Shown here: piece after piece, positions 17,031 to 24,686 of the stretch | Numbering within the stretch: position 1 is the first letter of the stretch | How the letters are laid out: each line of letters starts with the position of its first letter | Assembly: GCA_031275085.1 (NCBI GenBank) | Contig: JAISPG010000035.1 | Coordinates: 1-51,519 of the forward strand | Direction: 5' to 3' | DNA: 51,519 bases | From: Bacteroidales bacterium | Lineage (GTDB): Bacteria > Bacteroidota > Bacteroidia > Bacteroidales > ML635J-15 | The notes under the pieces: generated by a model | Told to the model about the DNA's origin: nothing | Seen by the model: only the letters and a program-made list of their open reading frames with translations | Database searches by the model: none | Position numbers and translations under genes: made by a program

Positions 17031-17158
17031 AACGGTTGGTGGCTTGCTGTAGTGCGGGGTTTCACAAATGTTCGCGCGGGTGTGAACGCTTGAAAGTCCG
17101 ACAGAACTTTCTGCGGGCATACGCCCCGCATTACAGCAAACCGCTTGTTAGTGGCTGT
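17031..17158 (-). repeat. attC-like palindromic repeat R3
   Basis: The core is nearly identical to R1 (five differences in 127 bp). It directly abuts the TIR gene stop (17159). The left arm TTGCTGTAGTGCGGGG pairs with CCCCGCATTACAGCAA on the right. The right end is CTTGTTAGTGGC. Confidence 0.7.
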
Positions 17159-17971
17159 TTATTTTATGTTCAAAATTAGAAATTTGAAAAAGTCTTTTCC
17201 TTTATCTGTAATATGCACATAGTCATAATTACTTGTATCAAATTCGACTAATCCAAAAGCTATAGCTTCTGGTAAATTCAGAATATTTTTTGATTCAGGA
17301 AAACCTGAGCTTAGAAGATATTCTTTTGAGTCTATAAAACCAGCTAATACTCCTGAATCAACAATTTTACCGAACTCATTAACTTCATCATAGAAATCAT
17401 CTACATCTTTAGTTTTTAGTTCTGCGTTTTCTCGTGCCAGTCTTTCAATTTCTTTCTCTTTTTGAAAAATTTCTTTATCCTTTTCAAGCAATTGTCTTTG
17501 TGTTTCAATATCTCCTCCCTGTAAAGACAAGTATTTGCTCCAAATGGCAGAAACTAATTTGCCAAGTTGAATTTTATCATAATTTTCAGGCATTAAATGG
17601 CATAAATCATCTGTTAACTCAGGGTATCTTTTTGCTATCTGTTCATAAGTTTCAGAAGAATCAAAAATTGAAATAATCTTGTTTAAATCAAAATCATTCC
17701 CTTTTTTACTTTCTTCTCTCAAAACATGTTTTATCTCCCTATCGACCCAAGAGGATTGCAACGATTTTTCCGTAAAGAAAATTAGTGCAATATCTGCTTT
17801 ATCAAGCCCATCCCTAAATATAGACTTTCTTAAATTATCGCCAGGCAGAATCTTTCTTTTATCTATCCATACGTTTATAAAACAATCTTCCAAATCCGAA
17901 ACAATCGGTTCAATTAACGACTCCTTGTCTTCGGAAGAATGACTAATAAATACTAAAACTGATTTTCCCAT
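17159..17971 (-). CDS. TIR-domain protein with coiled coil and C-terminal domain
   Basis: 270 residues. An N-terminal bacterial TIR domain (residues ~4-130) shows VFISHSSEDKE, VWIDKRKILPGD, ADIALIFFTEKSL and SSWVDREI. The Glu of WVDRE (E79) sits where TIR NADases have their catalytic acid. A Glu/Lys-rich coiled coil follows (~155-190). The ~80-residue C-terminal domain ends in YVHITDKGKDFFKFLI, a winged-helix-like pattern. The known family role is NAD+ cleavage or cyclic-ADP-ribose-type signalling in antiphage defence, with the partner domain acting as sensor. Here that is inference. It occupies a one-gene cassette between R4 and R3, with R3 starting directly at its stop. Confidence 0.88.
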   Translation of the reverse strand: MGKSVLVFISHSSEDKESLIEPIVSDLEDCFINVWIDKRKILPGDNLRKSIFRDGLDKADIALIFFTEKSLQSSWVDREIKHVLREESKKGNDFDLNKIISIFDSSETYEQIAKRYPELTDDLCHLMPENYDKIQLGKLVSAIWSKYLSLQGGDIETQRQLLEKDKEIFQKEKEIERLARENAELKTKDVDDFYDEVNEFGKIVDSGVLAGFIDSKEYLLSSGFPESKNILNLPEAIAFGLVEFDTSNYDYVHITDKGKDFFKFLILNIK

Positions 17972-18003
17972 AATTTTCTATTTTTATGTTCTAAGCCAAA
18001 ATT

Positions 18004-18142
18004 GCTACTAACGTCCCAGCGGCTTGCCGAAGGCGGGGCTTCCACTGCACTTCCAACAAAGCACGAACGGTAATTCTGCGCACTGCCGTTTCAACGAAGC
18101 AATGCCCCGCTTGCGGCAAACCGCCTCGTTGGCTGTCAGTGC
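18004..18142 (-). repeat. attC-like palindromic repeat R4
   Basis: About 139 bp. The left arm GCGGCTTGCCGAAGGCGGGGC pairs with GCCCCGCTTGCGGCAAACCGC on the right. The left end is CTACTAACG and the right end is CGTTGGCTGTCAGTGC. It is more GC-rich than its surroundings and diverged from R1/R3. It starts 32 nt before the TIR start codon. Confidence 0.65.
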
Positions 18143-18226
18143 TTTCAAATTCTTTAATCGGTTTTTCAGTGTATTCATATTCGTTATTTACTGCCATTTA
18201 CGTTTTATTGTTTTATGTTCACCAAA

Positions 18227-18760
18227 TCAGCAACCACATAATCCATACATTGTTTTTGTTATCGTTGTACCTTTTCTATTTGTCAGTTTAATTCTCCCTA
18301 TTATTAATGAAGATTCGTAACCTTCCCCTACGACAGCATTAAATTCGATTTCAATTTCGTAATTGTCGTTTTTGAATTTTGTTTTAAAATCTGAAAAATG
18401 AACTTCATCATTACCATCGTCAATTCTGGTAAACTTTGTCAGAACGCCATTTATTTTTACAAACGACACCTGCCACAAATCGTACATAAAGATATATTGC
18501 TCATTTTCAAATTCAATTGAATCTTCGGAAAAATAGCAGGAACATCCGTCTATTTCAGGTGGAAAAGTTGAAAACGTATCAATGGTCAAGTTTTGTTCAT
18601 TGATTGTATTATTATCGTGTTCATTATCAATAGATTTATTTGCGGACTCATCGACAAATTCTGTGTCCATAAGTGTTTCCATCGTTTGTTTTTTTCTTGT
18701 CTGCCCGCAACCTGCGGAAAGCAACGCTGTGGTACATAAAATTACAATGATACGTTTCAT
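18227..18760 (-). CDS. Cassette-associated lipoprotein
   Basis: 177 residues. The lipobox LSAGC (Cys ~18) ends a signal peptide. A low-complexity Asp/Asn/Thr linker (residues ~25-60) follows, then a compact domain with CSCYFSEDSIEFENEQYIF and WQVSFVKING, and a C terminus CGC. This pattern is common in Bacteroidota lipoproteins of unknown function. R4 lies about 85 nt downstream of its stop. Confidence 0.72.
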   Translation of the reverse strand: MKRIIVILCTTALLSAGCGQTRKKQTMETLMDTEFVDESANKSIDNEHDNNTINEQNLTIDTFSTFPPEIDGCSCYFSEDSIEFENEQYIFMYDLWQVSFVKINGVLTKFTRIDDGNDEVHFSDFKTKFKNDNYEIEIEFNAVVGEGYESSLIIGRIKLTNRKGTTITKTMYGLCGC

Positions 18761-18807
18761 CTGTCAAGTATTATTTATTTTATTAATTCATCAAGGTATA
18801 TTTTTTC

Positions 18808-18858
18808 TGTCGGTACAGTTTTTCCGCTGCGCTGTCCCCGCATTGCAGCCAACTCCTA
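18808..18858 (-). repeat. Degenerate attC-like half-site (R6)
   Basis: The segment CTGTCCCCGCATTGCAGCCAA resembles the right arms of R1 and R3, but no left arm or terminal GTTAG is present. It lies just upstream of the 18227-18760 lipoprotein gene. It may mark the eroded outer edge of the island. Confidence 0.35.
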
Positions 18859-19111
18859 AATATACGCAATATATTAAAATTCTAAATAAAAACAAACACA
18901 AACATATCCTTTTTAAACATGTTATTTCAAATAAAAAATTATCCGGTTAATGAAAGAATACATAAAGGTTATTCGGTTATTTGGATGAAGTTAACTTATA
19001 GCAAAGTCATAGTAAATGGTGATGATATTAAACAACAGAAATTTATACCAAAGTTACCGATTCCGGAATTTCAAAAATTAAAAGTCTATTATGTAATTTA
19101 CAAAAAAAAAA
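18859..19111. other. Intergenic stretch without a supported gene
   Basis: With the half-site, this fills the ~350 bp between the lipoprotein and meaB. An open frame at 18919-19155 on the plus strand overlaps the meaB end, has no promoter or RBS-like context and no recognised motif, so I treat it as chance. Confidence 0.45.
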
Positions 19112-20233
19112 TTATTTACCAAAATACATATCCAACAAAATTCCGGCAGCTTTAAAACTACTTATTTTATTGTCAAGTATATCTTTTTCGACTTTTTGCA
19201 TATTTTTCTTTATTACATCTGCCGAATAAAAGTTATTTTTTATAATTTCATTTATTGTTTCATACATCCAGTACAAAGATTGTTTATTACGGTTTTTCTC
19301 AAAATAACCGTTTTCTGAAGTCATGGATATATACTCATTGATAAGATCCCATAGTCCGCTGATTCCTGTATTTTCCAGAGCCGAACATGTTAATACTGTG
19401 GGATTCCAGCCGGATTCTGCCGGTGGAAATAAATGTAATGCATTCTGATACTGAACTTTTGCAAGATTTGCTTTTGTAATATTTGAACCGTCGGCTTTTG
19501 TAATGGCAATAGCATCCGACATTTCCATAATTCCACGTTTAATCCCCTGTAATTCATCACCTGCACCTGCAAGCATAAGTAAAAGGAAAAAATCGACCAT
19601 GCTGTGAACGGAAGTTTCAGACTGTCCCACTCCGACAGTTTCAATAAAGATAGTATTAAATCCGGCAGCTTCACAAAGAATAACAGTTTCCCGTGTTTTT
19701 CTTGCAACTCCTCCTAAAGAACCTGCCGATGGTGAAGGACGGATAAAAGCATTTGGATGTGTTGCAAGATGTTCCATTCTGGTCTTATCTCCTAAAATAG
19801 AACCTCCGCTTCGTTCGCTGCTGGGATCAATAGCCAGAACCGCAAGTTTATTCCCCGATTTAACTATTTCCATACCCAGAGCTTCGATAAATGTACTTTT
19901 TCCTACTCCCGGAACGCCGGTAATTCCAATCCTTATTGATTTCCCGGAATGATTAAGACATTTTTCTATTATTTGTTGTGCTAATTTATTGTGCTCCGGC
20001 AGTGTACTTTCAATAAGAGTTATTGCCTGGCTTAAAATGTTTATATCGCCACTCAAAATACCGTTCACATAATCATCAGGTGATAATATATATTTACGAC
20101 GACGTATTTTACTGATATTGGGATTTACCTGAGGCGGCTGTTCTATCCCTTCATTTACAACCAAAGCACTATTTTCCAGTTTGCTTTCTTCAACCTCTCC
20201 CTTGTATTGCTTTTGTTTTGTCATATCATGCAA
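19112..20233 (-). CDS. meaB: Methylmalonyl-CoA mutase-associated GTPase MeaB/ArgK
   Basis: A 373-residue G3E-type GTPase chaperone that gates adenosylcobalamin delivery to, and protects, methylmalonyl-CoA mutase. The P-loop GITGVPGVGKST is near residues 103-114. AIDPSSERSGGSILGDKTRM and FIRPSPSAGSLGGVARKT are the hallmark MeaB segments, and ETVGVGQSE and ITKADG are G3 and G4 motifs. The length is slightly above average because of a ~40-residue variable N terminus; a second Met at 20224 could be the start. The mutase genes are not in the window. hldD lies 9 nt upstream and is probably co-transcribed. Confidence 0.96.
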   Translation of the reverse strand: MHDMTKQKQYKGEVEESKLENSALVVNEGIEQPPQVNPNISKIRRRKYILSPDDYVNGILSGDINILSQAITLIESTLPEHNKLAQQIIEKCLNHSGKSIRIGITGVPGVGKSTFIEALGMEIVKSGNKLAVLAIDPSSERSGGSILGDKTRMEHLATHPNAFIRPSPSAGSLGGVARKTRETVILCEAAGFNTIFIETVGVGQSETSVHSMVDFFLLLMLAGAGDELQGIKRGIMEMSDAIAITKADGSNITKANLAKVQYQNALHLFPPAESGWNPTVLTCSALENTGISGLWDLINEYISMTSENGYFEKNRNKQSLYWMYETINEIIKNNFYSADVIKKNMQKVEKDILDNKISSFKAAGILLDMYFGK

Positions 20234-20242
20234 AAATTAAGG

Positions 20243-21205
20243 TTAAAGGTACTTTCCCGGCTTCAAATAATTTTTTACATAATCTGCTACTCCGTCCTCA
20301 AGTGAGAAAAAATCTTTATCATAACCTGCATTCCTTAAACTTGTCATATCTGCTTCAGTAAAATACTGGTATTTGTCACGAATATCTTCGGGAGTATCAA
20401 CATATTCGATTGCCGGTTCTATTTCCATTGCTTTAAATGTGGAATAGGCCAAATCATTAAAAGTCCTTGCTTTTCCTGTTCCTAAGTTATATATACCACT
20501 ATTTTTATGATTATGCATAAAATACATCATAACTTCAGCAACATCTTTTACATAGATAAAATCACGTTTTTGCTCACCATCACCATAACCTTGTCTGTGT
20601 GATTTAAAAAGTTTTAACTTTCCTGTTCCGGTTATCTGATTATATGCATGAAAAATTACAGAAGCCATACGATTTTTGTGATATTCATTAGGGCCATAAA
20701 CATTAAAAAACTTCAATCCTGCCCAGAAATAAGGTTTACTTTCCTGTTTCAAAGCCCATTTATCAAAATCATTTTTTGATACTCCGTAAGGATTCAGAGG
20801 GACAAGAATTTCAGGATCCGCTTTATCACTAAAACCATGCTCACCTAAACCGTAAGTTGCCGCAGAAGATGCATATACCAAAGGAATTCCATATTCACAA
20901 CATTTTCTCCAGACCATTTTTGTATATTCGGTATTTAGTCCGTATAAAAGTTCAAGATCAAATTCGGCAGTATTTGTCCTTGCTCCTAGATGAAATATAA
21001 ATTCAACCTGCTTGTGATTATGATCGAGCCAATTACCGAAACTGTTCCTGTCAACCTTTTCGGTAAAAACTTTTGAAGAATAATTTTGTTCTTTCTCTGT
21101 TTTGGAAAAATCATCTACCAGAATAAGGTCAAAATAACTGTTCGCATTTAATGCAGAAACCAAACAACTTCCTATAAATCCTGCAGCGCCTGTAATAACT
21201 ATCAT
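20243..21205 (-). CDS. hldD: ADP-L-glycero-D-manno-heptose 6-epimerase
   Basis: A 320-residue short-chain dehydrogenase/reductase-type epimerase that makes ADP-L-glycero-D-manno-heptose for the LPS inner core. The NAD(P) loop GAAGFIG is at residues 6-12. HLGARTNTAEFD (72-83) matches the HldD-specific segment. SSAATYG (113-119) is followed by the catalytic pair Y140-xxx-K144 (NPYGVSK), and FFNVYGPNEYHKNRMASV is diagnostic of HldD among sugar epimerases. The length is normal. Its own -7 box is at 21225-21232. Confidence 0.95.
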   Translation of the reverse strand: MIVITGAAGFIGSCLVSALNANSYFDLILVDDFSKTEKEQNYSSKVFTEKVDRNSFGNWLDHNHKQVEFIFHLGARTNTAEFDLELLYGLNTEYTKMVWRKCCEYGIPLVYASSAATYGLGEHGFSDKADPEILVPLNPYGVSKNDFDKWALKQESKPYFWAGLKFFNVYGPNEYHKNRMASVIFHAYNQITGTGKLKLFKSHRQGYGDGEQKRDFIYVKDVAEVMMYFMHNHKNSGIYNLGTGKARTFNDLAYSTFKAMEIEPAIEYVDTPEDIRDKYQYFTEADMTSLRNAGYDKDFFSLEDGVADYVKNYLKPGKYL

Positions 21206-21224
21206 ATTGTTAAAATATTTTCAA

Positions 21225-21232
21225 CAAAGTTA
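21225..21232 (-). promoter_or_regulatory. -7 box for hldD-meaB
   Basis: The reverse complement is TAACTTTG, ending 19 nt before the hldD ATG. Confidence 0.55.
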
Positions 21233-21384
21233 TTAAAAAAGTAAATAGTAACAAGCTAAAATATTTACAAGTCATGGTAAACGCATGAAAATAATTTATC
21301 TCTTTATTTCGCCTTCACTCAGGTTAACATTCAGCGCATCGAAAGACGGGCAGGTTCAGTTATAAAGTCAACAGTTTTTTTCAG

Positions 21385-22014
21385 ACTGTACCCTAAAAAG
21401 ATCACAATACACCATAATTTTTTAACAATGTAACACATCTGAATGATGATGCGACACAGCTTAGTGATGATGTAGTACAACTGAATGATGATGTACCACA
21501 ACCGAATGATAATGTAACACATCTGAATGACGATGTAATACAACTGAACTACGATGTAACGGCGCAGGCCGACAGAATTAAAGTGTTTTGCGGAAGAATC
21601 GTGGTACAGGACGATCTCTTTATGGTGTAGGCTGAGAAAATCATAATGCGGAGCAATTTTTTCATGGTGCAGGGTAAAAAAGTTATATTACATCGCCATT
21701 CAGTCATGGTGTGGAATGATTTTTTTGTGTTACATCGTTAAAAAATTGTGATGCAGAACCACTGAATTGCATTACATCGCCATTCAGTCATGGTGCGGAA
21801 TGATTTTTTTGTGATGCAGGGTAAAAAAGTCATGATGCGGAGCAATTTTTTCATGGTACAGGATTGTCGAATTGTATTACATTGTCATTCAGCTATGGTG
21901 TAAAACGATTAAATTGTGTTACACCGTTAAAAGACTGTGATGCAGGACTACCGAATTGCATTACATCGCCATTCAGTCATGGTGCAGGGCTATTGAATTT
22001 CATTGTTCTTAGCA
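21385..22014. repeat. Degenerate 21-bp tandem repeat array (~28-30 units)
   Basis: From 21427 to 22014, 28 consecutive 21-bp units keep exact register with no indels. Two weaker units precede them, back to 21385. Recurrent units include ATTACATCGCCATTCAGTCA (+T), seen at 21680, 21764 and 21953 in one phase, and a GGTGCAGGGTAAAAAAGTYA type. Neighbouring blocks of four units are also duplicated (21637-21720 against parts of 21763-21846). In one plus-strand frame the units read as heptads such as DVVQLND, KIIMRSN and SVMVQGY, but stop codons interrupt it. No start codon, promoter or complete ORF supports coding. The array fills most of the 1-kb gap between hldD and R5. Confidence 0.85.
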
Positions 22015-22120
22015 CGGATACAACGATGCAGACACTCCTACCTGCTGACTTGTCATAAAAAACTTTACAGATAATTAACAGGGCAACTCCTTAATGGTAT
22101 CTTACGATCATAATTCTATC

Positions 22121-22234
22121 CCGCGCGAACGCTTGAAAGTCCGACAGAACTTTCTTCGGGCATACACTCCGCATTATGGCAACCGGAACGAAGTATAGCT
22201 CAACAAAGTTAAACTGCTTGTTGGCAGTTCGTGC
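22121..22234 (-). repeat. Truncated attC-like repeat R5
   Basis: 22122-22165 matches the central part of R1/R3 (CGCGCGAACGCTTGAAAGTC onward). The left outer arm is missing and the right arm is altered, ending CTGCTTGTTGGCAG. It abuts the stop of the lipoprotein gene at 22237, as cassette repeats do. Confidence 0.6.
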
Positions 22235-22236
22235 AT

Positions 22237-22644
22237 TTAATTTTCAATCATTTCATTTGTTATTGTCATTGAATAATCCGCTAACCATTTTGAGTTACTA
22301 CGATATGTCCAATTTTTAGCTTGCCATAATTGCTTTTCCAACTTCTCATTATTAACATATGTGTCAAAAACTAATTCTTTGAAAAATCCTATTCCATGTT
22401 CTGTTAAACAATCGTGAGCAGGAGAATTTAAAGGAGCATCTATCACTATTATCGTTTTATCTTCATTTGGCAATAAAATCACTTCTTCTTTATTTTCAGT
22501 TTGATATGAAGGCAATTCATTTAGAAATTTCAAAACGATTGTTTCTTGAGTCGAATTTTTCACTTTGAAAGTGTAAGAACCTTGATAATCGCAACTTGAA
22601 AATAAAAATAAACTCAAAATTAATAGAATAAATAATTTTCTCAT
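22237..22644 (-). CDS. Small lipoprotein, paralogue A
   Basis: 135 residues. The lipobox LFSSC (Cys ~18) is followed by a ~115-residue beta-rich domain (YTFKVKNSTQETIVLKF). I do not recognise the family. It overlaps the upstream lipoprotein gene by 4 nt and shares its layout: a YxFxVxN-type start of the domain and a mid-domain LPNE/SPSE turn followed by a basic stretch. R5 lies 2 nt after its stop. Confidence 0.65.
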   Translation of the reverse strand: MRKLFILLILSLFLFSSCDYQGSYTFKVKNSTQETIVLKFLNELPSYQTENKEEVILLPNEDKTIIVIDAPLNSPAHDCLTEHGIGFFKELVFDTYVNNEKLEKQLWQAKNWTYRSNSKWLADYSMTITNEMIEN

Positions 22645-23066
22645 ATTTGACTGTTTAATAGGTTATCATTCATTCTTAAAGTATATTTAGCACTATTATT
22701 TACTTTCCCCAATGAAAACTCCCAAAATTTTCGCAGAGTAAACGGATTGTCCAATTTTACACCATCTATGTAAATATCAAAAAGAGAGATAATATCATTA
22801 GGATTGTATATATCTGTTGCTTTTTTATCATAATCATAAATAATTTTAGAACCAATTATGATTTTTTGACCTGATTCTACAATAAAACTTTCGCTAGGGC
22901 TTATCCAAAAATTTGTTTTCAAGTTCGGAACAATCATAACAGTTTTATCGCTAAATTGATTTTCTACCCAAAACTCATAGGTTTTAGTGTATGTTGTCCC
23001 AAATTCGGGTTCGCAAGCATAACAGCAAAGTAAAAGACATAAGGCAATTAATAATTTATTTTTCAT
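22641..23066 (-). CDS. Small lipoprotein, paralogue B
   Basis: 141 residues with lipobox CCYAC (Cys ~18). The mature domain begins YTKTYEFWVENQFSDKTVMI, followed by PNLKTNFWISPSESFIVESGQKIII. The function is unknown. The 4-nt overlap with paralogue A and the similar layout suggest a local duplication, possibly an effector/immunity-like or surface pair (speculative). Confidence 0.65.
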   Translation of the reverse strand: MKNKLLIALCLLLCCYACEPEFGTTYTKTYEFWVENQFSDKTVMIVPNLKTNFWISPSESFIVESGQKIIIGSKIIYDYDKKATDIYNPNDIISLFDIYIDGVKLDNPFTLRKFWEFSLGKVNNSAKYTLRMNDNLLNSQI

Positions 23067-23098
23067 AACGCTTCATTTTAGTGTAACTCTGTCCGCAT

Positions 23099-23124
23099 GA
23101 CTGCCATCTTTCAGATTGGCAGTC
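23099..23124. repeat. Small inverted repeat
   Basis: GACTGCCA (23099-23106) pairs with TGGCAGTC (23117-23124), with additional inner pairing. No T-run follows on the minus strand, so its use as the gmk terminator is uncertain. Confidence 0.35.
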
Positions 23125-23192
23125 CAAAAAGGTATAATTTGCATTTATCCTGTAGTTTACTTTAGATAGCCGATTATCCGGTATTTGTAAAA

Positions 23193-23771
23193 TCAATGCT
23201 CTGATCTCAGAAATGTTTCAACAATACTTTCTGTTTCTTTTAATGTTTTATCCAAATCGTCATTTATTATTACCACATCAAACTTATCGGCAAAACTAAT
23301 TTCATAAATTGCTTTTTCGATCCTCATTTTTATGGCATCCTTATGATCTGTTGATCTAAGTTTCAGTCTATTCTCCAATTCGTCAACAGAAGGAGGCATA
23401 ATAAAAACAGACAAAGCCCTGTCTTTATAATAATCTTTTATATTTATTCCTCCCTTTACATCTACATCAAAAACAACATTTTTCCCTTCAGAAAAAAGCC
23501 TTTCGACTTCACTTTTCAAACTGCCGTAAAAGCAATCCGGGTAAACTTCTTCCCATTCAAGGAATTCACCGGCGTTTATATTACTTTTAAATTCTTCTGC
23601 AGATAAGAAATAATAATCTTTAGAATTAACTTCATTTTCTCTTTTTGTTCTGGAAGTTGCTGAAATAGAAAAATCAAGATTAAATTTTTTCTGTTGTAAC
23701 AAATGTTTTACTACAGTAGTTTTTCCTGCACCACTTGGTGCCGAAAAGATCAAAACTTTAGGAATTTTCAT
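23193..23771 (-). CDS. gmk: Guanylate kinase
   Basis: A 192-residue cytoplasmic enzyme phosphorylating GMP to GDP. The P-loop SAPSGAGKTT is near residues 10-19. SISATSRTKRENEVNSKDYY is the GMP-binding segment, and FLEWEEVYPDCFYGS and VVFDVDVKGG follow as in canonical Gmk. It lies 2 nt after yicC, the usual Bacteroidota and proteobacterial pairing. Confidence 0.97.
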   Translation of the reverse strand: MKIPKVLIFSAPSGAGKTTVVKHLLQQKKFNLDFSISATSRTKRENEVNSKDYYFLSAEEFKSNINAGEFLEWEEVYPDCFYGSLKSEVERLFSEGKNVVFDVDVKGGINIKDYYKDRALSVFIMPPSVDELENRLKLRSTDHKDAIKMRIEKAIYEISFADKFDVVIINDDLDKTLKETESIVETFLRSEH

Positions 23772-23773
23772 TG

Positions 23774-24649
23774 TTATAATACATTTAACAATTGTTCCTT
23801 TATTTTCTCAAGCTCATCTTTCATCATTACAACTATTTTCTGGATTTCCGCATGATGAGCTTTTGAACCTAAGGTATTTATTTCGCGTCCCATTTCCTGG
23901 GATATAAATCCTAATTTTTTACCCGCAAATTTTTCATTATATACTGTTTCGACAAAATATTCACAATGTTTTTTCAAACGTACTTTTTCTTCATTAATAT
24001 CCAATTTCTCAAGATAAAAAATTATTTCCTGTTCATATCTGTTAGCATCTACTCCCACTCCATTTGATAACTCGGCAATATTTTGTTTTAATTTTTCTTT
24101 TATCATAACTATACGTTCTTTCTCATATTGAGATACTTTTTCGAGTAGTTCAAGTATTGCCGTATTTTTTTGAAGGATATCATTTTGCAACATTTCTCCT
24201 TCTTTTATGCGAAAATCCGTACAGCTAATAATAGCATCATTAACTCCATTAAAAACAATTTCCCATTCATCTTCATTCAGTTCTTCCACATTGGATTTAA
24301 AAACATCCGGAAATTTTACCAGACTTGATAAAATTTCATTTCCCAAAGGAATCGAATAATTTTCTGCTATATTTTTCAATCTTTTATAATATGCAACTAA
24401 AAGGTCTTCATTAAGTTGTTCTACTGTCTCATTGCCATGTACCTCAACAGATATTGTAAAATCAATCTTTCCACGTACCAGTTCTTTTGATAATAAATTC
24501 CTGATAGAAATTTCTTTTTCTTTGAAATACAATGGAATACGTGTATTAATGTCGGTATTTCTGGAATTAAGAGACTTTACATCAATTATAAACCTCTTGT
24601 TTTTAAATTCTGTTACGGTTCTCCCAAAACCTGTCATTGACAATAGCAT
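23774..24649 (-). CDS. yicC: YicC-family endoribonuclease-like protein
   Basis: A 291-residue YicC/YloC-family protein. It shows N-terminal SMTGFGRT, KSLNSRNTDINTRIP, and the C-terminal DUF1732 region FISQEMGREINTLGSKAHHAEI, all hallmark segments. Family members act as stress-linked endoribonucleases. It is co-transcribed with gmk (2-nt gap). Confidence 0.95.
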   Translation of the reverse strand: MLLSMTGFGRTVTEFKNKRFIIDVKSLNSRNTDINTRIPLYFKEKEISIRNLLSKELVRGKIDFTISVEVHGNETVEQLNEDLLVAYYKRLKNIAENYSIPLGNEILSSLVKFPDVFKSNVEELNEDEWEIVFNGVNDAIISCTDFRIKEGEMLQNDILQKNTAILELLEKVSQYEKERIVMIKEKLKQNIAELSNGVGVDANRYEQEIIFYLEKLDINEEKVRLKKHCEYFVETVYNEKFAGKKLGFISQEMGREINTLGSKAHHAEIQKIVVMMKDELEKIKEQLLNVL

Positions 24650-24686
24650 AAAATTATTTTTTTAGTATAAAAAAATAAGGATAGAC

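Noticed and set aside
17991..18197. 68-residue minus-strand ORF across R4
   Set aside because: Two thirds of it lies within the palindromic repeat. The 20 codons before the repeat have no recognised motif.
18024..18320. 98-residue plus-strand ORF
   Set aside because: It runs through R4 and antisense to the lipoprotein gene; no promoter and no domain.
14213..18858. CRISPR array interpretation of the repeated palindromes
   Set aside because: Repeats are ~130 bp, few, diverged and separated by whole genes of 0.6-1.2 kb. No 25-40-bp direct repeats with uniform spacers and no cas genes are present.
18919..19155. 78-residue plus-strand ORF
   Set aside because: It overlaps the 3' end of meaB antisense, has no motif and no promoter-like sequence.
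21331..21543. 70-residue minus-strand ORF of Tyr/Ile heptads
   Set aside because: It is the translation of the 21-bp repeats. The heptad look follows from the repeat length, and there is no start context.
21385..22014. CRISPR or riboswitch explanation for the 21-bp array
   Set aside because: Units are directly contiguous with no spacers and are strongly diverged. No palindromic repeat or leader is evident.
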